A DNA stretch of 64,000 nucleotides, taken from RDXT01 sp033762375 (lineage in GTDB: Bacteria; Bacteroidota; Bacteroidia; J057). The first letter of the stretch is position 1; each line of letters begins with the position of its first letter. The stretch is taken from NCBI GenBank assembly GCA_033762375.1, contig JANRLQ010000069.1, forward strand, positions 33,343-97,342. The letters are read 5' to 3'. The position numbers and the translations under genes are program-made. Below the pieces are notes generated by a model that saw only the letters and a list, made by a program, of their open reading frames with translations, was not told where the DNA came from and did not search any database. This document shows positions 43,305 to 52,833 of the stretch, piece after piece.

Positions 43305-46300
43305 ATGCACGCCTGCTCTGTCAACTCCTGTCTGCGTCCGGTACGCTTATATTTATCTCTCCTATGGCCGGGTTTATGGTTGTACCTGGCTTGTGGTCCT
43401 GCTGCACCTGCTGAGTCCCATACCAGGGCCCGTGCGGCGGTGGAGGCACCTTCAGATTTGTTTGTCAGCCTGCCCGCCGATCAGACGGGTATTCAGTTTA
43501 TCAACCAGGTCCAGGATGGCGAGCAGTTTAATGTCCTCACCTATCGCAACTATTACAATGGCGGCGGGGTAGCCCTGGGAGACGTGAACAATGACGGCCT
43601 GCCGGACATCTACTTCACGGCCAATATGGGCCCGAACAAACTATACCTCAACAAAGGCAACTGGCAGTTTGAGGACATCACCGACCGCGCTGGCGTAGCC
43701 GGTACCCGCGCCTGGAGCACAGGTGTCACGATGGCAGATGTAAACGCTGATGGGTGGCTCGATATATATGTCTGCAACTCTGGCGATGTGGCCGGTGACA
43801 ACAAGGAAAACGAACTCTTCATTAATCAGGGAAATCTCACCTTCACAGAACAAGCAGCTGCCTACGGCCTGAACAATGCAGGGTTTTCTACCCACGCTGC
43901 TTTTTTTGACTATGACCTGGATGGTGACCTGGATTGTTATGTGCTTAACAATAGCTTCAAAACCCCCGATCGTATCGAACTCTACCGCCAGGCGCGGGAA
44001 GAGGTGGATGAACTCGGCGGGGACAAACTCTACCGGAATGACGGGGGCAAGTTTACGGATGTCACTACGCAGGCTGGCATCTACAGCAGTGCCATTGGAT
44101 TTGGGCTGGGGGTGTCTGTCAGCGACGTCAATGGGGATATGCTCCCGGATATCTACATCAGCAATGACTTCTGGGAGCGCGATTATCTGTACCTGAATCA
44201 GGGTGACGGAACATTTTCAGAAGAGCTGACCCGCCGCATCAGCCTGACGTCGGTCTCCAGTATGGGGGCAGACATTGCGGACATGAACAATGACCAGTTC
44301 CCGGAGATATTCACGACGGATATGTTGCCGGGAGACAATTACCGGCTGAAAACCATGACGGCATTTGACCCCTTCCACCTGGAAGACCTCAAGTACCGCA
44401 GCAGCTATCATTTTCAGATGCTCCAGAACTGCCTCCAGGTAAATGCTGGCGATGGCCAGTTTCAGGAGATGGGCCACCTCGCCGGAATATCGGCGACAGA
44501 CTGGAGCTGGGGGGCCCTGATGTTTGATTTTGACAAAGACGGGTGGAAGGATATTTATGTCTGCAATGGGATTTACCACGACATCATGTACCTGGACTTC
44601 ACCAATTTTTTGGGAGACAAGGCCGCCGTCAAAAAAGTTGTCACGGAAAAAGGACGGTTTGATTTCAGGGATTTTGTACCATATATCCCTTCCAATCCCC
44701 TGTCCAATTTTGCTTTTGTCAACCAGCGCAACCTGACCTTCCGCAACCAGGCCACCCGCCTGGGACTGGGCACGCCCAGCTTCAGCAATGGGGCTGCCTA
44801 TGGAGACCTGGACAATGACGGAGACTACGACCTGGTCGTCAACAATGTTAATATGCCTTGTTTTGTCTATCAAAACCAGGCAGACCGCCTGACCCGCAGC
44901 CACCACCTGGCCATTCAGTTCGCTGGTGCGGGTGCCAATCCTCAAGGAGTCGGAGCACAGGTAGAGGTAAAAGCTGGCGGGCAATGGCAGGTATTACAAC
45001 ACTATCCATCGCGCGGGTTTCAGAGTGCCGTGGCACCGGGGCTTCTGTTTGGGCTGGGCGAGCATACCCAGGTGGACAGCCTGCGGGTGATCTGGCCTGA
45101 CCGCCGGACCCAGGTACGCACCGGCATACCTGCCGATCAGCCCCTGACCTTGCGCCAGGCGGAGGCCGATGCCCGCTGGAGCCCTGCGCGTCCATCAGCC
45201 CCTCCGGTCATGGCCCTGGTGCCGGACTTGTTTCCAGACTCGTGTCGGCACACCGAAAACATCCACAACGATTTTAATACCGAAATCCTGCTCCCCCACG
45301 CCCTCTCAGCTGAAGGGCCCCGCCTTATCACCGGGGACATAAACGGCGACGGCCTGACAGACTTTGTCCTGCCCGGTACCCGGGATGTGGCGGATAAACT
45401 ATACGTTCAGCAGCCTGACGGACGCTTTAAGGGCAGCACCCCCCCGGCATTTGAAGCCCAAAAAGGCCCCGAAACCACCTGCGGGCAACTCTTTGACGCG
45501 GACCAGGACGGAGACCTTGACCTGCTCCTGGGAGCGGGCGGCAACGAACTCAAAGGGGGCATCGAAGCGTATCTTTTGCGCTACTTCGAAAACGACGGCA
45601 GCGGCCAGTTTATCCATGTGCCCGAAAAAACCCCACCTGCCGCAGGCTTTTTTTCCTGCATCGTGGCAGATGACTTTGACCAGGATGGTGACCCCGATCT
45701 TTTCATCGGCGGGCGGGCTGTCCCTGGTAATTATGGCCTGAAACCTGCTTCTTTTCTCTTCCGCAATGACCGGGGCACCTGGACACCCGTCACCCCCCCG
45801 TATCTGGGAGGGATCGGCATGGTGACGGATGCCGTCTGGGCCCATACCGATGCCGATACCCTCAAAGACCTGGTCGTAGTCGGCGAATGGTTACCGGTCC
45901 TGATATTCAAAAACACCGGCAAGTCTCTTGAGGCACCCAGGGCCATACCGCAAAGTGAAGGCTGGTGGACCCGGGTGGTTGCCGCTGACCTCGACCGGGA
46001 CGGTCGGACGGACTTTGTGCTCGGCAACTGGGGCCTGAACAGCCGGTATCAGGCGACCCCCGATCGCCCGCTTTCGCTGTACGTCAAGGATTTTGATGCC
46101 AATGGCAAGTCCGATATCCTGATGACCTGGTATCCGCCATTGGACACGGTGGCGTATCCCTTTGCCAGCAAACCCGACCTGACGGCTCAGATACCGTCCC
46201 TGCGCCGCAAGATTCTGAATTTTGAGCCCTACGGCCACATGACCTACGAGCAGCTTTTTACGGCAGAGGAGCGCAAAGAAGCTGTCACCTGGCATACCCG

Positions 46301-46685
46301 CACCCTGGCTTCGGCTATTCTCTGGCAAAATCCCGGCGGATTTACCCTGGAAGCCCTGCCGCTGCCAGCCCAGGTTGCGCCTACCTTTGGGATCGTGGCA
46401 GACGATGTGGACGGAGACGGGCATACGGATATACTGCTGGGTGGCAATTTTTATGGGCTAAAACCAGAGGCCGGCCGTCATGATGACCATCGGGGACTGT
46501 TGTTGCGGGGCACAGGGCAGCGCACCTTTGCGGCAGTGCCCCCCGCCGCTGCCGGACTGTACCTCCGGGGAGAAGTGCGGGACATTCAGGCGATCCGCTC
46601 CCCCGGCACCCCTGCCTTGTACCTCATCGGGATCAATAACCAGCCCGTACAAGGCTGGCGAGCTACAGCTCCCATGCGGCAGTAA
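43305..46685 (+). CDS. Large FG-GAP/VCBS lipoprotein with ASPIC/UnbV domain (first of a tandem pair)
   Basis: A 1126-residue surface or periplasmic lipoprotein with lipobox LYLAC (Cys30). The N-terminal half (about 75-520) is a VCBS propeller with DVNNDGLPDIYF, DVNADGWLDIYVC, DYDLDGDLDCY, DVNGDMLPDIYIS, DFDKDGWKDIYVC and DLDNDGDYDLVV loops. An ASPIC/UnbV domain lies at about 540-620 (GVGAQVEVKAGGQWQVLQ, GFQSAVAPGLLFGLGEHTQVDSLRVIWPDRRTQV in part). A second, irregular propeller half follows (DINGDGLTDFVLPG, DADQDGDLDLLLGAGG, DLDRDGRTDFVLGNWGLN). This architecture is typical of the proteins found next to susCD in several Bacteroidota; a carbohydrate- or polymer-binding or maturation role is inferred, not shown. 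It is paralogous to the next gene. Confidence 0.9.
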   Translation: MHACSVNSCLRPVRLYLSLLWPGLWLYLACGPAAPAESHTRARAAVEAPSDLFVSLPADQTGIQFINQVQDGEQFNVLTYRNYYNGGGVALGDVNNDGLPDIYFTANMGPNKLYLNKGNWQFEDITDRAGVAGTRAWSTGVTMADVNADGWLDIYVCNSGDVAGDNKENELFINQGNLTFTEQAAAYGLNNAGFSTHAAFFDYDLDGDLDCYVLNNSFKTPDRIELYRQAREEVDELGGDKLYRNDGGKFTDVTTQAGIYSSAIGFGLGVSVSDVNGDMLPDIYISNDFWERDYLYLNQGDGTFSEELTRRISLTSVSSMGADIADMNNDQFPEIFTTDMLPGDNYRLKTMTAFDPFHLEDLKYRSSYHFQMLQNCLQVNAGDGQFQEMGHLAGISATDWSWGALMFDFDKDGWKDIYVCNGIYHDIMYLDFTNFLGDKAAVKKVVTEKGRFDFRDFVPYIPSNPLSNFAFVNQRNLTFRNQATRLGLGTPSFSNGAAYGDLDNDGDYDLVVNNVNMPCFVYQNQADRLTRSHHLAIQFAGAGANPQGVGAQVEVKAGGQWQVLQHYPSRGFQSAVAPGLLFGLGEHTQVDSLRVIWPDRRTQVRTGIPADQPLTLRQAEADARWSPARPSAPPVMALVPDLFPDSCRHTENIHNDFNTEILLPHALSAEGPRLITGDINGDGLTDFVLPGTRDVADKLYVQQPDGRFKGSTPPAFEAQKGPETTCGQLFDADQDGDLDLLLGAGGNELKGGIEAYLLRYFENDGSGQFIHVPEKTPPAAGFFSCIVADDFDQDGDPDLFIGGRAVPGNYGLKPASFLFRNDRGTWTPVTPPYLGGIGMVTDAVWAHTDADTLKDLVVVGEWLPVLIFKNTGKSLEAPRAIPQSEGWWTRVVAADLDRDGRTDFVLGNWGLNSRYQATPDRPLSLYVKDFDANGKSDILMTWYPPLDTVAYPFASKPDLTAQIPSLRRKILNFEPYGHMTYEQLFTAEERKEAVTWHTRTLASAILWQNPGGFTLEALPLPAQVAPTFGIVADDVDGDGHTDILLGGNFYGLKPEAGRHDDHRGLLLRGTGQRTFAAVPPAAAGLYLRGEVRDIQAIRSPGTPALYLIGINNQPVQGWRATAPMRQ

Positions 46686-46760
46686 GCGCAGCTCCCACTC
46701 CCCTGCCCGATACCCAATGGCTCGCGCGAGGCTGCGCCTCGTGCGGGTTATCTCGGGTTG

Positions 46761-46801
46761 CCGCAGGTATCGGACAACTCTGAGTTGTCCGATACCTGCG
46801 G
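46761..46801. repeat. 41-bp near-perfect intergenic palindrome
   Basis: CCGCAGGTATCGGACAACTC and its exact complement flank a single central T: 20 paired bases. Just before it, around 46720-46740, lies a smaller GC palindrome (GAGGCTGCGCCTC core). It may act as a terminator for the first FG-GAP gene, or be a REP-type repeated element; the present window has one copy only. Confidence 0.7.
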
Positions 46802-46833
46802 CCCAAAACTTCTGATGAAAAGCACCGGACAGA

Positions 46834-46864
46834 TTTGTGCATCCCCTTTCTGTGCGTATCTTTA
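46834..46864 (+). promoter_or_regulatory. Promoter (TTTG-N19-TATCTTTA) for the second FG-GAP/UnbV lipoprotein
   Basis: TTTG at 46834-46837 and TATCTTTA at 46857-46864 are separated by exactly 19 bp, the spacing known for Bacteroidota housekeeping sigma promoters. The ATG at 46896 is 31 bp downstream of the -7 element. This is the best full promoter match in the window. Confidence 0.7.
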
Positions 46865-46895
46865 AGGCTGCCTGAGCTTTTGTCTGAACTACTAC

Positions 46896-49800
46896 ATGAA
46901 CCGATTCCTGCGTTTGTTTCCGACGGCCCTCTCCGGGCTTTTTTTCGCCTGCCACCCACCAGCGAAAACACCGGCACGTTTTGAAGCGATGTCGCCTGCG
47001 CATACCCGTATCACCTTTGCCAATACCCTCACGGAGTCCGATACGGTCAATATCCTCGAAAATGAATATATCTACAACGGTGGCGGGGTAGGGACGGGGG
47101 ACTTCAACCGCGACGGGCTGATGGACCTGTTTTTCAGCGGCAACCAGGTGCCTAATCAGCTCTACCTCAACCGGGGCAATTTTACCTTTGAGGACATTAC
47201 GGCTACGGCCGGGGTGGCGGGTGCTGACCGCTGGTCCTCGGGGGTGAGTGTCGTGGACCTCAACCAGGACGGGTGGCCTGACATCCATGTATGCGCTACC
47301 AACCGCGAGCGTGCCACGTGGCGGCGCAGCCAGTTGTATATCAACCAGGGCCTCAATGCGGAGGGCATCCCGGTATTCAGAGACATGGCGGCCGAGTACG
47401 GCCTGGCTGATACGGCCCATAAGACCCATGCTGCTTTTTTTGACTACGACCACGACCGGGACCTGGACCTTTTCCTGATCGTGGACCAGGTGGAGGGCAC
47501 GGGATACCCCAATACCTACCGCAAAAAAATCACGGACGGGTCGGCCCCCACCAATGACCGCCTCTACCGGAATGACTGGAGCGAAACCCTGGGCCACCCC
47601 GTATTTACCCATGTATCGCAGGATGCCGGTATCCGCTACGAAGGGTACAGCCTCGGGGTCAATATCACCGACCTCAACCAGGACGGCTGGGAGGACATCT
47701 ATATCACCAATGATTATGTCACCAACGATGTCTTGTACCTGAACAACCAGGACGGGACGTTCACCAATGTCGCGCCGCAGCTCTTCCGCCATACCAGCCA
47801 CTCGGCGATGGGCAATGACGTCGTGGACCTCAACAATGACGGACACCCGGAGATCGTCACCCTCGACATGATGCCGGAGGACAACTACCGCAAAAAAACT
47901 ATGCTGGTAGCCAATAACTACACAGCTTACCTCAACAATGACCTCTACGGCTACGAATACCAGTATGTGCGCAATATGCTCCAGGTTTGGCAGGGTACGC
48001 ATCCTGAGACGGGCCTGCCGGTATATGCCGACCAGAGCCTGATGGCGGGTATTGCTGCTACGGACTGGAGCTGGTGCCCCCTGGTGACGGATTTTGACAA
48101 TGACGGCCTGCGGGACCTGATCATCACCAATGGGTTTCCGAAGGACATTACCGACCGGGATTTTATTGATTATTACGCCAATACCTCCCGGCTGGCCTCA
48201 CGTGCGACCCTGCTCGGCAAAATCCCGGTCGTCAAACTCCACAACTACGCTTTCCGCAACGAAGGCAGCCTCCGGTTTAGTGACCAGACGGAGGCCTGGG
48301 GCATCACACGGCCTTCTTTTTCCAATGGAGCCGTCTATGCCGACCTCGACAACGATGGAGACATGGACTATGTCGTCAACAATATCAACGATACGGCCTT
48401 TGTTTTCCAAAACCATACCCGCACCCAGCGCCCTGACAGCTCACACTGGCTCAAGGTAGTCCTGACGGATACGGCTCCCAACCGGGATGGACTGGGCACC
48501 CGGCTCTGGTGTCATTATCAGGGACAACAATTGTACTGGGAACATACCCCTTACCGGGGATATATCTCCTCCATGGACCCCCGCGTGCATGTGGGGCTGG
48601 GAACTGCGACCGTCATAGACTCGCTGGTGGTGCTGGGGCCTGACGGCCGCCGCCAAGTACTGCGGCAGGTGGCAGCAGATCAGATCCTGACCGTGGACCT
48701 GCGCCAGGGACAACCCTGGAGCCCCCCGGCCCTGCCCAGGCCGACTCCCCTGCTGAGGCCCGTATCAGGGCTCCCGGACGGCTATAAGATGCCGGAGCGG
48801 GACTATGTGGACTTTAATGTGCAGCGGCTCCTGCCACACAAACTCTCGCAGTATGGGCCGGGCCTTGCCGTAGGGGATGTGGACGGGAACGGGCTGGACG
48901 ATGTATATGTGACCGGATCACATTTTGCGAAGGGGGTGTTTTTTCTCCAGCAGGCCAATGGCCGGTTTGTCGAAAAAGATTTATTGCCAGGTCCCGCCGC
49001 CGATCAGAAACGGGGGGAAGAACTCGGCGCCTTGTTGTTTGATGCCGACCGGGACGGAGACCCTGATCTCTACCTGGTGACAGGCGGGTACGAGTTTGCC
49101 ATGACGGACACCGTTTACCGCGACTGGCTCTATCTTAATACCGGCGGGCAATTTGTGGCGGCACCGGCAGGAGCCCTGCCCGACCTGTTGTCCAGCGGGT
49201 CCTGTGTACGGGCGGCTGACTATGACCGGGATGGCGACCTGGACTTGTTTGTAGGGGGCAGGGTGGAGGCTGAGGCTTATCCCCGCCCCGTCTCCAGTTA
49301 CCTCCTCCGCAATGAGAGCACCCCCGGCCAACCCCGGTTTGTTGTGGACCAGGCCCAGGTCCTCAGCCAGATCGGCCTGGTCTGTGATGCCCTCTGGACC
49401 GACGCCAACGGTGATGGCTGGGTGGACCTCCTCCTCGCTGGGGAGTGGATGCCCGTTACCCTCCTGGAAAACCGCAACGGCACCCTCGTGAATGTCTCCG
49501 GCGAGACCGGGATCAGCCAGCATACGGGCTGGTGGAACAGCCTGGCCGCTGCTGACCTGGATGAGGACGGTGATATGGACTACCTCCTCGGCAATCTGGG
49601 TCTGAATACCTACAACCAGGCCTCTGAGCAGGAACCGGTCAGCGTATATGCCGCTGACTTTGACCAGAACGGGAGCTATGATGCGATCCCTACGGTGTAT
49701 TTTCCAGATGAAAAAGGCAGCCGGTTTGAAGTTCCTTTCCTCGGGCGGCTGGACCTGGAAAAACAGTTGGTTACCGTCAAACGCCGGTACTTGCAGCATG

Positions 49801-50453
49801 CCTTGTTTGGGCGGGCGGGTATCGCCGATATCCTCAGTACCTGGCCGGGTGCGCAGGAGGTCCTCATCCGCCGGGCCACCTGGATGCGCAGTGCCTGGGC
49901 TGAGAACCTCGGCGGCGGGAAGTTTGTGTTGCATGCTTTTCCCCTTGAAGCCCAGACTGCGCCTGTATATGGCATGCTCGTCATGGACCTGAATGGGGAC
50001 GGGCATCAGGATGTCGTGATGACAGGCAATGACTATGGGACAGAGCTGACCGGCGGTCGGTATGATGCGGGCAATGGCTGGGTGATGTTGGGAGACGGCC
50101 GGGGAGGATTCCGTTCAGTGCCCTTTGGGGAAAGCGGATTTTTCCTGCCGGGAGACAGCAAGGCCCTGAGCCTGGTCGCCGGGGCAGACGGGCAGCCCCT
50201 GATTGTTGCCACCCAAAACAAAGGCCCGCTGCGTGTGTTCAGGCCCGTGCGGGACATGGGCCGTCAGGTGAAGCTGGCACCAGATGACCATGAGGTGGTG
50301 GTCACCCTGCGTGATGGCCGCACCCAACGGATGGAAGCTGCCTGGGGACATACATTTCTCTCACAGGGCAGCCGGTGTGTGTATGTGCCTGCTGATGCCG
50401 TGACGGTGGAGGTGCGTACGTTCAGGGGGGAGCGGCGAATACTCAGTTACTAG
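46896..50453 (+). CDS. Large FG-GAP/VCBS lipoprotein with ASPIC/UnbV domain (second of a tandem pair)
   Basis: A 1185-residue lipoprotein (lipobox LFFAC, Cys19) built like its neighbour: both have YNGGGV-x-x-GD near the start, and blocks such as FEDITATAGVAGADRWSSGVSVVD align with FEDITDRAGVAGTRAWSTGVTMAD there. VCBS loops include DFNRDGLMDLFF, DLNQDGWPDIHVC, DLNQDGWEDIYIT, DFDNDGLRDLIIT, DLDNDGDMDYVV, DADRDGDPDLYLV and DYDRDGDLDLFVG. An ASPIC/UnbV block lies in the middle (GLGTRLWCHYQGQQLYWEHT, MDPRVHVGLG). The pair arose by tandem duplication and then diverged. It has its own promoter and is 12 bp from the convergent lipoprotein gene at 50466. Function as for its neighbour. Confidence 0.9.
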   Translation: MNRFLRLFPTALSGLFFACHPPAKTPARFEAMSPAHTRITFANTLTESDTVNILENEYIYNGGGVGTGDFNRDGLMDLFFSGNQVPNQLYLNRGNFTFEDITATAGVAGADRWSSGVSVVDLNQDGWPDIHVCATNRERATWRRSQLYINQGLNAEGIPVFRDMAAEYGLADTAHKTHAAFFDYDHDRDLDLFLIVDQVEGTGYPNTYRKKITDGSAPTNDRLYRNDWSETLGHPVFTHVSQDAGIRYEGYSLGVNITDLNQDGWEDIYITNDYVTNDVLYLNNQDGTFTNVAPQLFRHTSHSAMGNDVVDLNNDGHPEIVTLDMMPEDNYRKKTMLVANNYTAYLNNDLYGYEYQYVRNMLQVWQGTHPETGLPVYADQSLMAGIAATDWSWCPLVTDFDNDGLRDLIITNGFPKDITDRDFIDYYANTSRLASRATLLGKIPVVKLHNYAFRNEGSLRFSDQTEAWGITRPSFSNGAVYADLDNDGDMDYVVNNINDTAFVFQNHTRTQRPDSSHWLKVVLTDTAPNRDGLGTRLWCHYQGQQLYWEHTPYRGYISSMDPRVHVGLGTATVIDSLVVLGPDGRRQVLRQVAADQILTVDLRQGQPWSPPALPRPTPLLRPVSGLPDGYKMPERDYVDFNVQRLLPHKLSQYGPGLAVGDVDGNGLDDVYVTGSHFAKGVFFLQQANGRFVEKDLLPGPAADQKRGEELGALLFDADRDGDPDLYLVTGGYEFAMTDTVYRDWLYLNTGGQFVAAPAGALPDLLSSGSCVRAADYDRDGDLDLFVGGRVEAEAYPRPVSSYLLRNESTPGQPRFVVDQAQVLSQIGLVCDALWTDANGDGWVDLLLAGEWMPVTLLENRNGTLVNVSGETGISQHTGWWNSLAAADLDEDGDMDYLLGNLGLNTYNQASEQEPVSVYAADFDQNGSYDAIPTVYFPDEKGSRFEVPFLGRLDLEKQLVTVKRRYLQHALFGRAGIADILSTWPGAQEVLIRRATWMRSAWAENLGGGKFVLHAFPLEAQTAPVYGMLVMDLNGDGHQDVVMTGNDYGTELTGGRYDAGNGWVMLGDGRGGFRSVPFGESGFFLPGDSKALSLVAGADGQPLIVATQNKGPLRVFRPVRDMGRQVKLAPDDHEVVVTLRDGRTQRMEAAWGHTFLSQGSRCVYVPADAVTVEVRTFRGERRILSY

Positions 50454-50465
50454 GCCCGCCAGGCA

Positions 50466-51020
50466 CTATTCTGGCGCAGGATCCATAAAATCCAGCGAGT
50501 ACGTGATGCTGTCCATCCAGGCTACCCGGTCACAGGCTCCCTCAAACGGAGTCCAGATCACCAGCTGGAAATAATAATGGGTGCTTTCGTACACGGCGAG
50601 GCGGTAGTACAGAGGGGTTTCTCCCCAGGCGGCATGGTAGGCGTAGTAGTCCCCTACCTGGGCCTCAATCCCCGGACGTACCCGGAGGAGCTCAGCGCTG
50701 AGCGGGGCAAAAGTATCTACCGTCTCAAAGACAATATTTTCTACGAAAGTATAATACCCTGCCAGCCGGAGGCGCCGCCGTTTGATCTCTCCGAGATTGG
50801 CCTTGGCATCTTCGATCCCCAGCACATAAAAATCAGTCAGCGGGTCATAATACTGGATGCTGGCGTACTCGTGCATGTCCTGCGCGGCGGTGAGCCGGTC
50901 CGGAAGCCGCAGGGTGAATACACTGTCGGCAGAAACGTCCACCCAACTCACCGGGACCTCAGGGGTCCGGCAAGCTGCCCCCAGGGCGACCAGCAGCAGA
51001 AGCGGATAGGCTACACGCAC
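50466..51020 (-). CDS. Predicted lipoprotein of unknown function
   Basis: A 184-residue protein with a lipoprotein signal (MRVAYPLLLLVALGAAC, Cys17). The mature domain has no motif I recognise; it contains FTLRLPDRLTAAQDMHEYASIQY, then a stretch of helix and strands rich in Tyr, and a possible single domain ending ITYSLDF, the layout of small lipid-anchored domains of the DUF family type that follow a PsbP-like fold (speculative). A perfect TACCTTTG -7 element lies 6 bp before the ATG, implying a leaderless message. It converges with the second FG-GAP gene and is divergent from the coiled-coil gene. Confidence 0.75.
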   Translation of the reverse strand: MRVAYPLLLLVALGAACRTPEVPVSWVDVSADSVFTLRLPDRLTAAQDMHEYASIQYYDPLTDFYVLGIEDAKANLGEIKRRRLRLAGYYTFVENIVFETVDTFAPLSAELLRVRPGIEAQVGDYYAYHAAWGETPLYYRLAVYESTHYYFQLVIWTPFEGACDRVAWMDSITYSLDFMDPAPE

Positions 51021-51025
51021 ATTAT

Positions 51026-51033
51026 CAAAGGTA
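51026..51033 (-). promoter_or_regulatory. Bacteroidota -7 element (TACCTTTG) for the lipoprotein gene
   Basis: On the minus strand TACCTTTG matches TAnnTTTG exactly and ends 5 bp before the ATG at 51020. As at mnmE, transcription would begin at or near the start codon. Confidence 0.55.
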
Positions 51034-51202
51034 GTTCATTTTTTTGAATAATCACGCATTCCGGCTGCGATGCCTGTAATCAGATCAAACACGATACACT
51101 ACGGATCGTGTATCCAACGTTACTATTCACAGCCCGGTCAGGTTTTGGATCATTTCTATTCGTAAGCTTGCAGGGTTATTTTTATTTCAGGCAAAAATTG
51201 TT

Positions 51203-51210
51203 CATATTTA
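51203..51210 (+). promoter_or_regulatory. -7-like element (CATATTTA) for the coiled-coil protein
   Basis: CATATTTA, two mismatches from TAnnTTTG, lies 30 bp before the ATG at 51233, the same distance as at other genes here. A close relative, CATATTTG, precedes the gene at 55184. Confidence 0.35.
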
Positions 51211-51232
51211 CAGGCTAAGTGCATCTGGTGCC

Positions 51233-52798
51233 ATGACGAACCAACTCAACCCCATCCTGCTTCCCGAAGAAAAACTGAATCAGCTTGCGCAGCAGATCAG
51301 CGACAAGCTTATGGAGAGCCATTACTTCGAAGGCGGCCATATCAGCGGAGAAGCCATCAAATCCTTTGCGGGCTATCAGCAGGTCAATAAGTTTATTCTT
51401 TTCCAGGTATTTCAGGTCTGGGAAATGCAGATGGCAAAGCTGCATCATCCGTACTTTCAGCTCGAACATCCTGATATTCAGGAGGTAATTACGGCACTGA
51501 AAAATCAGATTTCCCGCCATATACAGATCAGCGTGGACGACTTCCGCCCGATCGTAACCCGTGCGGTGTACAATAACCTCCGGCTGATCACCGATCCTGC
51601 CGAGGCACTGACCAGCTTCTTTTTTGCACAACGCGACAAAGTTCCTACAGAAGTATATGCCCGTCATTCGCAGTTTTTTGCGGATATGGATTTTGTGGTG
51701 AACAGCATCCTGCGCTTCCACGAGAAAAACAACCTCACGGAAGTGGACAAGGATATGTTTGTGTCCAAAATGAAAAAGGCGGTCGAACTTTTTGACCAGA
51801 AGAGCGGCAAATCTTTCAGGGCCTATCAGGAGGAAGCTTTTGTATCACTTACCGGTGAGTCACTTCACGGCCTGATGTCCGCCATAGAAGCCGCACGTCA
51901 GCAGGAGGCTGAGGCCCGCCGCCGCGAGGAGGAAGCCCGTCGCCAGGCTGAGGAAGAGGCCCTGCGCCGCGCTGAGGCAGAAAAACAGCGCCTCGAAGCT
52001 GAAGCCCGCCGCCTGGCAGAAGAGGAGGCCGCCCGTCAGGCTGAGGAGGCCCGCCTGCGTGCGGAGGCCGAAGCCCGCCAGCGCGCCGAAGAAGAAGCCC
52101 GCAAAGCCAGCCTCTTTGACTCCCTGCCCCAGGCAAGCGACGCCTGGTTTGACCTCGACCTCGACGAGGACAGTGCTGAAACGGTACCTCCCGTGGCGCC
52201 TGTGATCATTCCTCCCGTTCAGCAGGTCGAAACCCCGCTGCCAGTCGTGGAGGCCCCTGTGGTGCTCCCGCCCGTAACCGAAATCCCTGAGGTACCCCCT
52301 GTCATACCAGCAGAGCCGCTGCCGCCTATCCCTGTCGCTGCGCCTGCTGAGCCCGAAATCACCGAAATGGCGGAAGCCATTGATCCTGAGGTCGCGACGC
52401 CCGTAGTAGAAACCCAAACCTCTATCATTGAGCGGTTTCTCAACCGGAATGGTGCTGCTGAAAAAGACGAGGAAAAACCAGTCTCCATCCTGGAAAAATT
52501 TCAGAAGCCCCAGACTACGCTGGAATCTGCCGGCCCCAAACCCCTCCAGGAAATCATCGGCGCCAACCGCAAGATCAGGCTGGACGAAATCCCTATCCAC
52601 AAGCAGTACCAGTACGTACAGAAGGTGTTTGAGGGAAACAATGTCCGCTTCCGGATCATCGTGGACAAAGTCAACAATGCACAAAACACCCAGGAGGTAG
52701 AAGACATCCTTCAGAAGTTTGTGCTCAACAACGACAACCTCAACCAGCAGGACCCGATCGTTACGGAGTTTATCGAGCTGCTGCGCAACCGGTTCTAA
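51233..52798 (+). CDS. Cytoplasmic protein with long charged helix and Pro-rich linker, function unknown
   Basis: The 521-residue protein has no signal peptide. Three parts are visible: an alpha-helical N-terminal domain (about 1-215), a charged helix of alternating Arg/Glu/Ala (about 219-293, e.g. EARRREEEARRQAEEEALRR) that looks like a single-alpha-helix or coiled coil, a Pro/Val/Glu-rich linker (about 313-386), and a C-terminal domain (about 443-521: KIRLDEIPIHKQYQYVQKVF, then FRIIVDKVNNAQNTQEVEDILQKFV). The C-terminal block, which looks well conserved in composition, may mediate binding. The architecture suggests a scaffold or tether. I do not recognise the family. It is followed by a strong terminator. 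Confidence 0.75.
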   Translation: MTNQLNPILLPEEKLNQLAQQISDKLMESHYFEGGHISGEAIKSFAGYQQVNKFILFQVFQVWEMQMAKLHHPYFQLEHPDIQEVITALKNQISRHIQISVDDFRPIVTRAVYNNLRLITDPAEALTSFFFAQRDKVPTEVYARHSQFFADMDFVVNSILRFHEKNNLTEVDKDMFVSKMKKAVELFDQKSGKSFRAYQEEAFVSLTGESLHGLMSAIEAARQQEAEARRREEEARRQAEEEALRRAEAEKQRLEAEARRLAEEEAARQAEEARLRAEAEARQRAEEEARKASLFDSLPQASDAWFDLDLDEDSAETVPPVAPVIIPPVQQVETPLPVVEAPVVLPPVTEIPEVPPVIPAEPLPPIPVAAPAEPEITEMAEAIDPEVATPVVETQTSIIERFLNRNGAAEKDEEKPVSILEKFQKPQTTLESAGPKPLQEIIGANRKIRLDEIPIHKQYQYVQKVFEGNNVRFRIIVDKVNNAQNTQEVEDILQKFVLNNDNLNQQDPIVTEFIELLRNRF

Positions 52799-52833
52799 AC
52801 CAGCCAGCCGTTGGCTTGCCTGCCCATACATCC

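Noticed and set aside
46458..48002. Long minus-strand open frame (514 codons) opposite the FG-GAP genes
   Set aside because: It covers repeated Asp/Gly codons of the FG-GAP protein read backwards and even runs across the intergenic palindrome; no domain is seen.
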